A DNA stretch of 64,000 bases from Paracoccaceae bacterium. Lineage in GTDB: Bacteria > Pseudomonadota > Alphaproteobacteria > Rhodobacterales > Rhodobacteraceae. This document shows, piece after piece, positions 55,502-64,000 of the stretch; position 1 is the stretch's first letter, and each line of letters opens with the position of its first letter. The DNA lies in assembly GCA_011620265.1 (NCBI GenBank), contig WOZM01000272.1:22124-86123 (forward strand), in the 5' to 3' direction. Both the position numbers and the translations under genes were made by a program. The notes below the pieces were generated by a model. The model searched no databases. It saw nothing but the letters and a program-made list of their open reading frames with translations, and was not told where the DNA came from.

Positions 55502-56143
55502 TCAGGCGTCGTCCGTCTCGTGGTCGGGCAACGCCAGCGCCGCCACCCATCCGGCGAGAAACCCGCCGAGATGGGTTTCCCAGGCCAGCCGCCCGCCCGT
55601 CATCCACCAGATCAGCGCATTGCCGAGGACGAGCGCGGCGGCCGTCCCGGCGAGCGGGCCGACCGGCCGCCCGCCCGCGATTCGCTGCCGGAAATCCAGC
55701 GACATGAAGGCGCCGACAAGCCCGAAGAGAGCGCCCGAGGCGCCGACCATCGGTGCGGACGCGCGCGACAGGGCGGCGAAGCCGAACGCGCCGCCGAGAA
55801 CGGAGACGCCGTAAAGCGCCAGGAACCGTCCCGTGCCGATCCGCGCGACGAGCGGCGGCGTCAGCGCGAGAAGCGTCGTCATGTTGATCGCGAGATGCCA
55901 CAGGCCGGCATGGAGGAAGCCGTAGCTCGCGAACATCAGGACCGGCTGGAGCGGATAGTTCGGCCGCCAGTTGCCGAGGAGCCCGACCCAGAAGCCGGCA
56001 TATTCGTAGGCGACGGATCGCCACCAGGGACGCCCCCAAAGCCCGAAATCGGCCCCGAGAAGCACCAGTTCCGGCAGGACCGAAAGCGCGAAGATCGCCC
56101 AGACCGCTCCCGGAATGCGGCCCCTTCCCGCCAGCGCGGTCAT
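55502..56143 (-). CDS. Rhomboid family intramembrane serine protease
   Basis: HAGLWHLAINMTTLLALTPPL, GASGALFGLVGAFM (catalytic Ser), WETHLGGFLAGW (catalytic His). Confidence 0.92.
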   Translation of the reverse strand: MTALAGRGRIPGAVWAIFALSVLPELVLLGADFGLWGRPWWRSVAYEYAGFWVGLLGNWRPNYPLQPVLMFASYGFLHAGLWHLAINMTTLLALTPPLVARIGTGRFLALYGVSVLGGAFGFAALSRASAPMVGASGALFGLVGAFMSLDFRQRIAGGRPVGPLAGTAAALVLGNALIWWMTGGRLAWETHLGGFLAGWVAALALPDHETDDA

Positions 56144-56195
56144 TCCGGCGCTCCGTGCATACGGGGCGGATGCGGGCACGCTCGCCGCATCGCCG

Positions 56196-57797
56196 TCAGA
56201 ACGGCACGAAGCGCGGCAAGTCGGCGAGGCTCAGCATCATGAAGCGCATCAGCCGCGCCTCGGCCTCCGCCTCGGTCTCGTCCGCCTCGATCGGGGTGAC
56301 GAACCGTACCAGCGCGCCGTCGGTCCGGCCGAGCGTCATGCTGTCGGTCAGCACGCTCAGCTTCGCCCGGAAGTCGTTCGCCACCCGCTTGCCACGCCCC
56401 TCGAACCAGTAATAGACGAGCTGCTTCGACAATCCCTTCTGGATCACCGCCCGGTTCGCCCGGAAACTGCCATAGCCGACGGCGCCAAGATCGAGCGGCA
56501 CCTCTTCAAGCGAAAACACCTCCCACCCGCCGGTCGGCAGGCAGACCTCGGGCGAATGGATGCCCTGACCCTCGGTCTGCTTGGCGTACCAGGCGACGAA
56601 GAAGCTGACGACGCTCCTTTCGCCCGGCTTCTGATAGAAGGCGTTGAGGTAGTCGTCCGCTCCGAGGACCCGCTCGACGGCCGGTTCGAGATCGACGGTA
56701 TAGCTTTGCCAATTCTCGACATTGCGCGGGAAGAGCAGGAGCGGATCGCGCGCCGGAGCCACGGCCTCGGGCGCGGGCAGCGTATTCCAGGCGGCGGATG
56801 CCGCCCCGGTCAGAAGCACGGCCATAGCCAGCGCCGGTGCCGCGCGGATCGAAAGAACGCGGGCGAGGATGCCGCCGAAACCCTGGAAATCGAGGTCGAT
56901 CGCCTCGGCCAGCGGCATCGGCTTCGGCGTCAGCCGTTGCAGTCCCATCGCCATGCCGAAGAGGATCGCCACGCAGACGAGGAAGATCACCCAGCCCTCG
57001 AAGAAATGCAGGAACCCCTCCGCCTGCTCGATCCCGTAGCGGTCGACAAGGACGCCGATGATGCCGATGCGGACCGAGTTCATCAGGACCGTGAGCGGTG
57101 CGGCGGACAAGAGCAGCACCGCCTTGTGCCAGATCGGTCCCCGGTAGAGGATCGCGAAGAGGTAGGAGAAGCTCAGGATCGGGAAAAGGTAGCGCAGGCC
57201 CGAACAGGCCTCGGCCACCTGAAGCTTGTAGATGCCGAGGTCGATGACGTTGCCTTCGAGATAGACCGCGACGCCCGCGAGGCTGACGAACCAGACGCCG
57301 AGCGCCGAGGACACCCATTGCAGGAAGATCGTCAGCTTCCAGTAGAGCATCTGCGGCAAGGGCAGCATGAAGATCAGATGGAACACCGGCAACTGGTGCC
57401 GCCGGCCGCGATCCCAGCCGAAGATCGTGAGCACCACGCCCGAGACCCAGAGGATGAAGGCATAGGTGACGATGTCGGGCACCCGCATCAGGTTGCCGAG
57501 TGCTGCGAGCGCAAGCGATCCGGCGATGACGACGAGGCCGGGCCAGCGCAGCCGCGCCCCTGCCTCCGGCGGTGGCATCCGGCGCTGTTCGCGCAGGAAG
57601 AGGTAGAGCGAGATCAGCGGGATCAGCGGCCCGTGGCTGTATTCCGCCGTCGACCAGGCCTGCGCGAGCGAGACGAAGCCGATCCAGAAGATTGGCAGCG
57701 ACGCGACGAGCAGGAGGCCGAACAGCGCGACACCAGCCGGTCGGATGGTGCCGGGCGCGAGGCCGGCGGTCTGGTCAGGACTGGTGGACTGCGTCAT
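56196..57797 (-). CDS. xrtD: Exosortase (XrtD-type) fused to EpsI-like domain
   Basis: Catalytic triad contexts [14 protein letters not shown] (Cys), [10 protein letters not shown] (Arg), [12 protein letters not shown] (His); C-terminal EpsI-like [15 protein letters not shown]. Confidence 0.88.
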   Translation of the reverse strand: MTQSTSPDQTAGLAPGTIRPAGVALFGLLLVASLPIFWIGFVSLAQAWSTAEYSHGPLIPLISLYLFLREQRRMPPPEAGARLRWPGLVVIAGSLALAALGNLMRVPDIVTYAFILWVSGVVLTIFGWDRGRRHQLPVFHLIFMLPLPQMLYWKLTIFLQWVSSALGVWFVSLAGVAVYLEGNVIDLGIYKLQVAEACSGLRYLFPILSFSYLFAILYRGPIWHKAVLLLSAAPLTVLMNSVRIGIIGVLVDRYGIEQAEGFLHFFEGWVIFLVCVAILFGMAMGLQRLTPKPMPLAEAIDLDFQGFGGILARVLSIRAAPALAMAVLLTGAASAAWNTLPAPEAVAPARDPLLLFPRNVENWQSYTVDLEPAVERVLGADDYLNAFYQKPGERSVVSFFVAWYAKQTEGQGIHSPEVCLPTGGWEVFSLEEVPLDLGAVGYGSFRANRAVIQKGLSKQLVYYWFEGRGKRVANDFRAKLSVLTDSMTLGRTDGALVRFVTPIEADETEAEAEARLMRFMMLSLADLPRFVPF

Positions 57798-57917
57798 CTT
57801 GCGATTGCCCGCCGAAACTCTGCAACTGCCGTGAACTTAAGGGAAAACACCGACCGACGCGACCGGATTCCGCTCCGTGCCGATAACGATGCCGCCCGCG
57901 CCCCGGTCGTGGCCCCG

Positions 57918-59420
57918 TCAGGGGCGGAAATTGAAGGTCCGGTCGAGGCTCAGGAAGACCGCGTTCGACTGCGCGTCGCCGACAATCGAGGAATCGGAGC
58001 GCTGGCGCAACTGCACCCCGCCGGTCATCGCCCAGTCCTGCGTCAGGTCGCGCGAATAGGAGGCGCGGAGCGTCGTCCGCTCGATCGTCGGCGCGGCGCC
58101 GATCCCGGCGCTTTCCGACCGGCCCCAGTTGAGCGCGAGGTTGATCCGCGAATTGTTGTCGATCTCATAGCCGTAGCCGACCGTCAGGCGGGTATCGAGA
58201 ACGTCCTCGTCGATGTTGTTGGTCGACACCGTGCGGTTCAGTGACACCGAAATGTCCGACGACTTCATCTGGCGGCTATAGGCCACCGTCGCGATGACAT
58301 AGGTATCGCCACCCGGCGTCTTGGTGCCGCCGATGGAGGCGCGCAGGTTCCCGAGCGGCAATTGCAGGTCGCGGCCGAAGCGCAGGGTCGTGCTGGTACC
58401 GTTCTGGTTGAGCGTCGAATCGAGCGAGGCGAAGGCCGTGCCGTTCGGCAGCGTCTGGGTCAGGGCGACGGCGCCGGTCGCGCCGTCGCGCCGGGCGGTG
58501 CCGAGGATCGTGTCGGTCTCGACCTCGGTATAGCCGACCTGGGCATCGAGGATGAGGACCGGGTTGATGTCCTGCACCACGCCGATGGCGTAGTCGGTGG
58601 TCTGCCGCTCCGTCCGGTTGGTGTCCTCGGCGCTGTAGTCGGTCAACCCGGCGCTGAAGCGCAGGCTGGTCACAGGCGAGAGTTTCATCAGCACATTGGC
58701 GTCGATCGTGTCGGTCTCGGTATCGAAGAGCCGCACGTTGGACGCGATCGCGGCCGCGTCGTAGTCCTTCTCGTCATGGCCAAGGTCGAGCGTGAAGGTC
58801 AGCGGATCGTTGATCCACGTCACATAGTTGAGCGCGGCGTTCATGAACGTCACCGTGCCGCCGCCAGCGTAGAGGCCGTTGAAATTGGTCTCTTCCTGCT
58901 CGATCTGGAACGGATCGAGGAATTCGCGGTCGACATAGCGGTAACGCCCGGTCAGCGTGAGCTGGCTGTTGACGCCGTCGTGCCGGTATCTGAGCCGCAG
59001 CGTCGGATCCTCGAACCCCGAGATCGAGCGGTTGGGAATGTCGGCATAGCGCAAGACGCCCGAACCGATCAGGCTGAAATCCTGAACGCCGGTCACGCTG
59101 CTGAGATTGAAGTCCAGCCGGTTGTCCCAGATCGTCGAGGTGCCGCTGCTGTTCGTCTGGAGCTGGAAATTGTCGTCCACGGTCAGCATCGAACTGATAC
59201 CGATATCGAACTGAAGACCACCCTGCGCCGGGGCGGCCGCGGTCGCGCCCGTCGCCGCGGTCGTGCCCGTCGCCGCAGTGGCGGCGGTCGTCCCGGTCGC
59301 GGCCATGGTCCCGGTCGTGCCGGTTCCGATTGTGCCTGCGCTCCCCTGAGGGAGCGCTGCGTTGGGCCAGATTGTCGAGATTGCCGCGATTGCCGCGATC
59401 GTTTTGCTGCTCGTCCCCAC
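57918..59420 (-). CDS. Outer-membrane beta-barrel protein with Gly/Thr/Ala low-complexity N-terminal segment
   Basis: Alternating amphipathic strands, terminal aromatic-rich VFLSLDRTFNFRP; low-complexity GTTAATGATAAA segment after the N-terminus. Confidence 0.78.
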   Translation of the reverse strand: MGTSSKTIAAIAAISTIWPNAALPQGSAGTIGTGTTGTMAATGTTAATAATGTTAATGATAAAPAQGGLQFDIGISSMLTVDDNFQLQTNSSGTSTIWDNRLDFNLSSVTGVQDFSLIGSGVLRYADIPNRSISGFEDPTLRLRYRHDGVNSQLTLTGRYRYVDREFLDPFQIEQEETNFNGLYAGGGTVTFMNAALNYVTWINDPLTFTLDLGHDEKDYDAAAIASNVRLFDTETDTIDANVLMKLSPVTSLRFSAGLTDYSAEDTNRTERQTTDYAIGVVQDINPVLILDAQVGYTEVETDTILGTARRDGATGAVALTQTLPNGTAFASLDSTLNQNGTSTTLRFGRDLQLPLGNLRASIGGTKTPGGDTYVIATVAYSRQMKSSDISVSLNRTVSTNNIDEDVLDTRLTVGYGYEIDNNSRINLALNWGRSESAGIGAAPTIERTTLRASYSRDLTQDWAMTGGVQLRQRSDSSIVGDAQSNAVFLSLDRTFNFRP

Positions 59421-59433
59421 CTTGTCCGCCTCT

Positions 59434-60075
59434 TTATTCGAAGAGCTTGCGCTCCGGTACCACGATCACGTCGCCTTCCCGCAACACGATCACCGGTGCT
59501 TTGGCGCCAGCCTGCACGGCCTTGAAATTATACTTGTATACCGTTTCCGTCCCGGTCTTCGTGTCGGGACGACGCAACTGGATGCGCTTGGTGGCCGCGA
59601 ACCGGGTCAGGCCGCCGCTTTCCGCGAGGAACTGCAGAAGCGTGGTGCCCGGCTTGACGTCGACGCGGCCCTGGTTGGTAACCTCGCCCAGCGCAAAGAC
59701 CGAGACCGTGCCGTAGCCGTAGGTGCCGACATTGGCGGCGGCGGCCTGGGCGACGGCGCTGTTGACGGCCGAGGTGACTGGATTGAGCTGACCGACCGAC
59801 AGGAACACCGTCGGCGGCGACGCGAAGTTCGGCGCGAGCGCAGACGAAATCGTGCCGCGCAACCCTTCGACGCTCTGGCCCGCGGCGCGCACCGTGCCGA
59901 CGAGCGGCAGGCTCACCTTGCCGTCGGGCAGGACGAGAAGGCTGCGGTTGAGGCTCGGGTCTTCCAGCACCTCCATCTGCAGAACGTCGCCCGCCTGGAT
60001 GCGGTAGCCGCTTTGGGCCCATGCAGCAGGAACAAGAAGAACGGCCAGAAAAAGGCCCAGCAGGGCTCTAAACAT
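59434..60075 (-). CDS. Polysaccharide export (Wza/Poly_export) protein
   Basis: SGYRIQAGDVLQMEVLEDPSLNRSLLVLPDGKVSLPLVGTVRAAGQSVEGLRGTISSAL. Confidence 0.9.
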   Translation of the reverse strand: MFRALLGLFLAVLLVPAAWAQSGYRIQAGDVLQMEVLEDPSLNRSLLVLPDGKVSLPLVGTVRAAGQSVEGLRGTISSALAPNFASPPTVFLSVGQLNPVTSAVNSAVAQAAAANVGTYGYGTVSVFALGEVTNQGRVDVKPGTTLLQFLAESGGLTRFAATKRIQLRRPDTKTGTETVYKYNFKAVQAGAKAPVIVLREGDVIVVPERKLFE

Positions 60076-60209
60076 CTCGGATCCCCAATCACATTCGAAT
60101 CGGGGCAAGATTACGGGGGACCGGCGCTGAATCAAAATGTTAACTTGCGAAGCTCACCCGGATCGGCGGCTCCGTCCGCCAGAGTGCCCCCTCGGCAACA
60201 GGCGCATCA

Positions 60210-62660
60210 TCAGTTTCCGGCGGTGACGCCTTCTGTTTCCAGCCGCAGGGCCTCGCTGCGGGCCGTCGCGACGAATTCGCGCGAATCGCCCTCGCCCGCC
60301 CGTGCCAGCACCTCGCGGAATTCGGCGAGCGCCTCGGGCTTGCGGTCGAGCGCGAGGTAGGTCATTGCCAGGTGGTAGCGCACCATCGGATCCTGACCGA
60401 GACCGACGACCGCCTTTTCCAGTTCCTTCACCGCATCGTCATAATGGCCGCGCTGATAGGCGATCCAGCCATAGGTGTCCTGATAGGGCGCCAGGGTGCT
60501 GCCGCGCAGGCGGCGGGCGATGACCTCGGCCCGGGCGAGGCTGTCGGGATCGGTACGATAGGTCGACAGGAGGCTCGCGAGGTTGTTGGCGATGATCGGG
60601 TTCGCGCTGTTCTGCTTGTAGAGATCCTCGTAGATCCCGATCGCGCCGTCGACATCGCTGGCGCGTTCGAGGAAGCCCGCCTTGGCCCATTTCAACTCGG
60701 CCGAGTCCGGCAGCGCGACGAGCGCCTCGTCGATCAAGGCCGCGGCCTCGCCCATGCGGGCGGGCGTGGAGACGACGATGCGGGCGAGCGCCAGCCAGAC
60801 CGGCAGTCGGCTCTTGTCGTCCTCGAGGAGGCTCCTGTAGGCGGCTTCCGCCTCGGCCGTCTGGCCGGTCAGCGCCCGCACCGAGGCGTCGATGAAGCGC
60901 AGGTCGGGATCCTCGGGGTTCTCGGCCAGAAGGCTTTCCGAATAGGCGAGCGCCTTGTCGTTGCGGCCCTCCGCGAGGTGGGCGCGCAGGATCGCGACCT
61001 TGGCGTCGAGCCCGCCGGCGCCCTCGTCGACGAGGCCCTGCAGATAGCCGATCGCCTGATCGGTGTTCTGCTGGCCCGACAGGATCGCCGCGCGCAGGGA
61101 CTGCGCCGCAGCCCGCGCGGCGGGATCCTTCTGCGTCGCAAGCTCGGCGGCGACGGTTTCGGCGCGCGGCCAGTCCTGCACCTGCACGTAGATCTGCCCC
61201 AGAGGCACCAGAAGCGACGTGGTGCCCGGCGCGATCCTGAGCGCGTCGATGATCACCCCTTCGGCCGGGATCAGCTTGTTCTCGGAGGCGAGGAACTGCG
61301 CGTAGCGCAAGGATTCCTCCGGCGCCCGGTTGGAGGCGGAGACCGCAAGCGACAGCGTCTCGCGCATAAGGTCGCGGTTGCCGTCGCGTTCGTAAGCCTG
61401 CGCCATCAGGGTCAGGATCGAGGCGTCGCGCGGATTCTGGTCGTAGGCCCGGCGCAGGATCGCCACCGCCTCGCCGACCTCGTCGTCGAGGATGAGCCAG
61501 CTCGCCTTGAGCTTCAGCGCCTCGGCGTCTCCGGCATCCTCGGCCAGGACCTCCTCGACCAGCGCGCGGGCGCCGACGGCGTTGCCGGTGACCGTCAGCA
61601 TCCGGGCAAGGCCGACCTTGCTGCGCCGCGTCTCTTCCGAGGGCGGGGCGTTCTTGACGATGTCCTGCATCTCGGCGATGGCCGCGTCGCGCTGGCCGAG
61701 GTCGAAGATGAACCCCGCACGCGCGGCGCGGTAGACCGGCGATGCGGCGCCCGAGGCGATCAACCGCTCCAACTCGGCGACCGCCGCTTCGGGGCCGCGC
61801 TGTTCGGCAAGGAAACGCACGAGGTCGAGGACCGGCGTCTGTTCCTCGCTGCCCGGCTTGATCCGGGCGCGCAGATGCGCCTCGGCCTTGTCGGTCTCGT
61901 CCCGCGAGATGTACCAGCGGACCAGCGCCTGACCCATCTCCGGCGAGTCGGGAAACCGCGCGACCATGTCGCGGAGCCCGTCCTCGACCGCCGCGTCGTC
62001 GCCGAGCGCGGCGTGAACCGACAGCCGCTGGGCCAGGAGCGCGCGGTCCTCCGGCGCGATCTCGATCGCGGAATTCAGTTCGAGAAGCGCGTCGTCGTAG
62101 TTCTGTCCGCGGATAAGGTCGTCGATGAGAACGCGCCGCAGCAACAGGTTGCCCGGCAGCTCTTGTTTCAGTTTGCGCACGCCCGACGCGGCCGCGATCT
62201 GGCCGCTGACATCGTTGCCCTCGGTCGCCTTGCCGTAATCCGCCGCCAGCTTGACCGCCTGCAGCGCCAGGTCGTCCGGCGTCTTTTCAAGAACCGCGCC
62301 CGCGTAGCGCGCTGCCGTGACCCAGTCGCCGCCCTGCGCCGCGATCTCGGCGAGCGCCCGTTGCGTATCCATGTCATCGGGATACTGCTCGGCCAGCCGC
62401 AGATACTGCGAAAACGCCTCGCGCAGGTTGCCACGGCCGCGTTCGGCCTCCGCATAGGCGCGACGTGCCTCGCGATGCTGGCCGTTCAGCTTGAAGACGT
62501 TGCGGAACTCGACCAGCGCCCGGTCGATATCGCCGGCCTCGAGGTATTCGAGGCCCGACTGGTAGAACTTTTCGGCACGTTCCTCGGCCGAGTCGCAGGC
62601 CGCCAGCGCCGTCAGGCTGATGCTCAGCGCGATGGCTGTCAGGGTCTTGCGAAGGGCCAT
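60210..62660 (-). CDS. TPR lipoprotein, PrsT-like (exosortase/EPS-associated)
   Basis: Lipobox LTALAACDS; AEKFYQSGLEYLEAGDIDRALVEFRNVFKLN; many TPR motifs to the C-terminus. Confidence 0.85.
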   Translation of the reverse strand: MALRKTLTAIALSISLTALAACDSAEERAEKFYQSGLEYLEAGDIDRALVEFRNVFKLNGQHREARRAYAEAERGRGNLREAFSQYLRLAEQYPDDMDTQRALAEIAAQGGDWVTAARYAGAVLEKTPDDLALQAVKLAADYGKATEGNDVSGQIAAASGVRKLKQELPGNLLLRRVLIDDLIRGQNYDDALLELNSAIEIAPEDRALLAQRLSVHAALGDDAAVEDGLRDMVARFPDSPEMGQALVRWYISRDETDKAEAHLRARIKPGSEEQTPVLDLVRFLAEQRGPEAAVAELERLIASGAASPVYRAARAGFIFDLGQRDAAIAEMQDIVKNAPPSEETRRSKVGLARMLTVTGNAVGARALVEEVLAEDAGDAEALKLKASWLILDDEVGEAVAILRRAYDQNPRDASILTLMAQAYERDGNRDLMRETLSLAVSASNRAPEESLRYAQFLASENKLIPAEGVIIDALRIAPGTTSLLVPLGQIYVQVQDWPRAETVAAELATQKDPAARAAAQSLRAAILSGQQNTDQAIGYLQGLVDEGAGGLDAKVAILRAHLAEGRNDKALAYSESLLAENPEDPDLRFIDASVRALTGQTAEAEAAYRSLLEDDKSRLPVWLALARIVVSTPARMGEAAALIDEALVALPDSAELKWAKAGFLERASDVDGAIGIYEDLYKQNSANPIIANNLASLLSTYRTDPDSLARAEVIARRLRGSTLAPYQDTYGWIAYQRGHYDDAVKELEKAVVGLGQDPMVRYHLAMTYLALDRKPEALAEFREVLARAGEGDSREFVATARSEALRLETEGVTAGN

Positions 62661-62782
62661 TCGTCGTCCTCGATAGGTGCCCCGATTCCTATGCCGTGAA
62701 ACTTGGGCTATTCCAAGGCCATTTGTCCCGCGACATGAGTCAGTCACGCGGCTCCTGCCCGAAAGCGGCGGCGAGGGTCAAA

Positions 62783-63472
62783 TCAATATCCCGTGCCCTT
62801 GACGACGACACGCACCGTCGCGAAGAGCAGCTTCAGGTCGGTGCCGAGCGACAGCGTCTCGTCATATTCGCGGTCGAATTCCGCGCGTTTGGAGAACTCG
62901 ACCTCGTTGCGGTCCGACACCTGCCACGGCCCGGTGATGCCGGGGCGCAGCGCATAATAGGCCGTCCCGGTATAGAGCGCGCGCTGGTTCGGCATCATCG
63001 GGCGCGGCCCGACCAGCGACATGTCCCCGATCAGCACGTTCCAGAGCTGCGGCAACTCGTCGAGCGAGGTCTTGCGCAGGAACCGCCCGACCCTGGTGAT
63101 GCGGGGATCGGATTTGAGCTTCTGCGTACTGTTCCATTCCAGCCGCGCCTCGGCGTTGCGCGACAGATATTCCTCGAGAAGACGGTCCGCCTGCGGCACC
63201 ATGGTCCGCAGCTTCAGCATCCGGAACGTCCGCCCGCCCCGCCCGACCCGGTCGTTCCAGTAGAACGGCGCCGATCCGTCGAGCGCGACGACGATCGCCA
63301 GCACGGCGATGACCGGGACGACGATGATGCTGGCCAGAAGCACTGCAGCCACGTCAAGCTCGCGCTTGATGACATTGCGGTAAAGCCCGCGGCGGTTCGA
63401 AATGTTCACAAGACCCACCGGAGCGCTCGCCATGCCAAAATCGTCGGAGAGGTCATTGATCTGAAGCGTCAT
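62783..63472 (-). CDS. Undecaprenyl-phosphate sugar transferase (ExoY/bacterial sugar transferase family)
   Basis: KRELDVAAVLLASIIVVPVIAVLAIVVALDGSAPFYWNDRVGRGGRTFRMLKLRTM...KTSLDELPQLWNVLIGDMSLVGPRP. Confidence 0.94.
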   Translation of the reverse strand: MTLQINDLSDDFGMASAPVGLVNISNRRGLYRNVIKRELDVAAVLLASIIVVPVIAVLAIVVALDGSAPFYWNDRVGRGGRTFRMLKLRTMVPQADRLLEEYLSRNAEARLEWNSTQKLKSDPRITRVGRFLRKTSLDELPQLWNVLIGDMSLVGPRPMMPNQRALYTGTAYYALRPGITGPWQVSDRNEVEFSKRAEFDREYDETLSLGTDLKLLFATVRVVVKGTGY

Positions 63473-63985
63473 ACCCAAGCTCCGCCCGGAACACCCATTA
63501 CTCACCCACAATCAAATGCTTTCGGACGCGACGGTTGCGTCCGGCGTCAGTAATCGCGATTCCTGGATGCGGCAACATCCACCCGCCTTTTCTTATCACC
63601 ATAAGGCCGACCGAGGAATCAAGATTTCGAATCTAAAGGGTTTTTTGCCGCAAGGGCACGAAACGCGCCGGTCGGAGGGCGTCGAGCGGGGCACAGCCGA
63701 GGCGGATCTTCGAAATTTGTTTCCTTTTCCGCAACAGTATTTCGCTTGCGGCCGTTTGTCGTGTCTCGCGCGCGATTGTGTTGCATCATGCGGGATATCG
63801 ATTCGATGTGCATATAAAAAGCGGTTATAGGGGGTCGGCAGAGCCGACGAGGAACGCCATTAAGTTGCCGAAGTTGTGTGACTGTTTACCCCGTGAGTTC
63901 CGGGCGCCCCCGGGGTAACAAGTCATATGCGGCACGGGCCGGGACCGATACGGCCCCGATACGGCATTGGTAAGATGGATTACGG

Positions 63986-64000
63986 ATGAACAAGGTCGTG
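63986..64000 (+). CDS. Possible start of a gene truncated by the window (MNKVV...)
   Basis: ATGAACAAGGTCGTG at the window end, downstream of a 470-bp intergenic region. Confidence 0.3.

Noticed and set aside
60372-62699. 775-aa + strand ORF
   Set aside because: Antisense to the TPR lipoprotein gene.

Overview
The window is high-GC alphaproteobacterial (Rhodobacterales-like) chromosome. (1) About 1-23 kb is a large flagellar cluster: fliQ 3' end, flgF-flgG-flgA-flgH-fliL-like, flhB-fliR-flhA, a lytic transglycosylase, an AMIN/TPR-like secreted protein, motA, a MotE-like protein, fliL, fliF-fliH-fliN-fliP, flgI, flgL, flgK, flgE and motB. (2) About 23-49 kb is mostly housekeeping: an IalB-like protein, asparaginase, serB / serC-serA with a probable serC-leader RNA, two metallophosphatases, a thiolase, pbpC plus an alpha-2-macroglobulin, a hybrid histidine kinase, recQ, yggT, a thioesterase, an MFS transporter, mepA, an esterase-like protein and a VUT/queuosine-precursor transporter. 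(3) About 49.2-49.43 kb is an unannotated structured locus upstream of arfB. It has a 13-nt perfect anti-SD complement, an 18-codon mini-ORF, mutually exclusive stems and a strong hairpin terminator, and is the best candidate for something undescribed. (4) About 50-63.5 kb is a polysaccharide / exosortase locus: flippase, WcaF-like acetyltransferase, glycosyltransferases, rhomboid protease, XrtD-type exosortase-EpsI fusion, outer-membrane beta-barrel, Wza-like export protein, PrsT-like TPR lipoprotein and sugar transferase. I saw no tRNA, rRNA, CRISPR or transposase genes by reading. Most of the long antisense ORFs in the track look like GC-driven artefacts.
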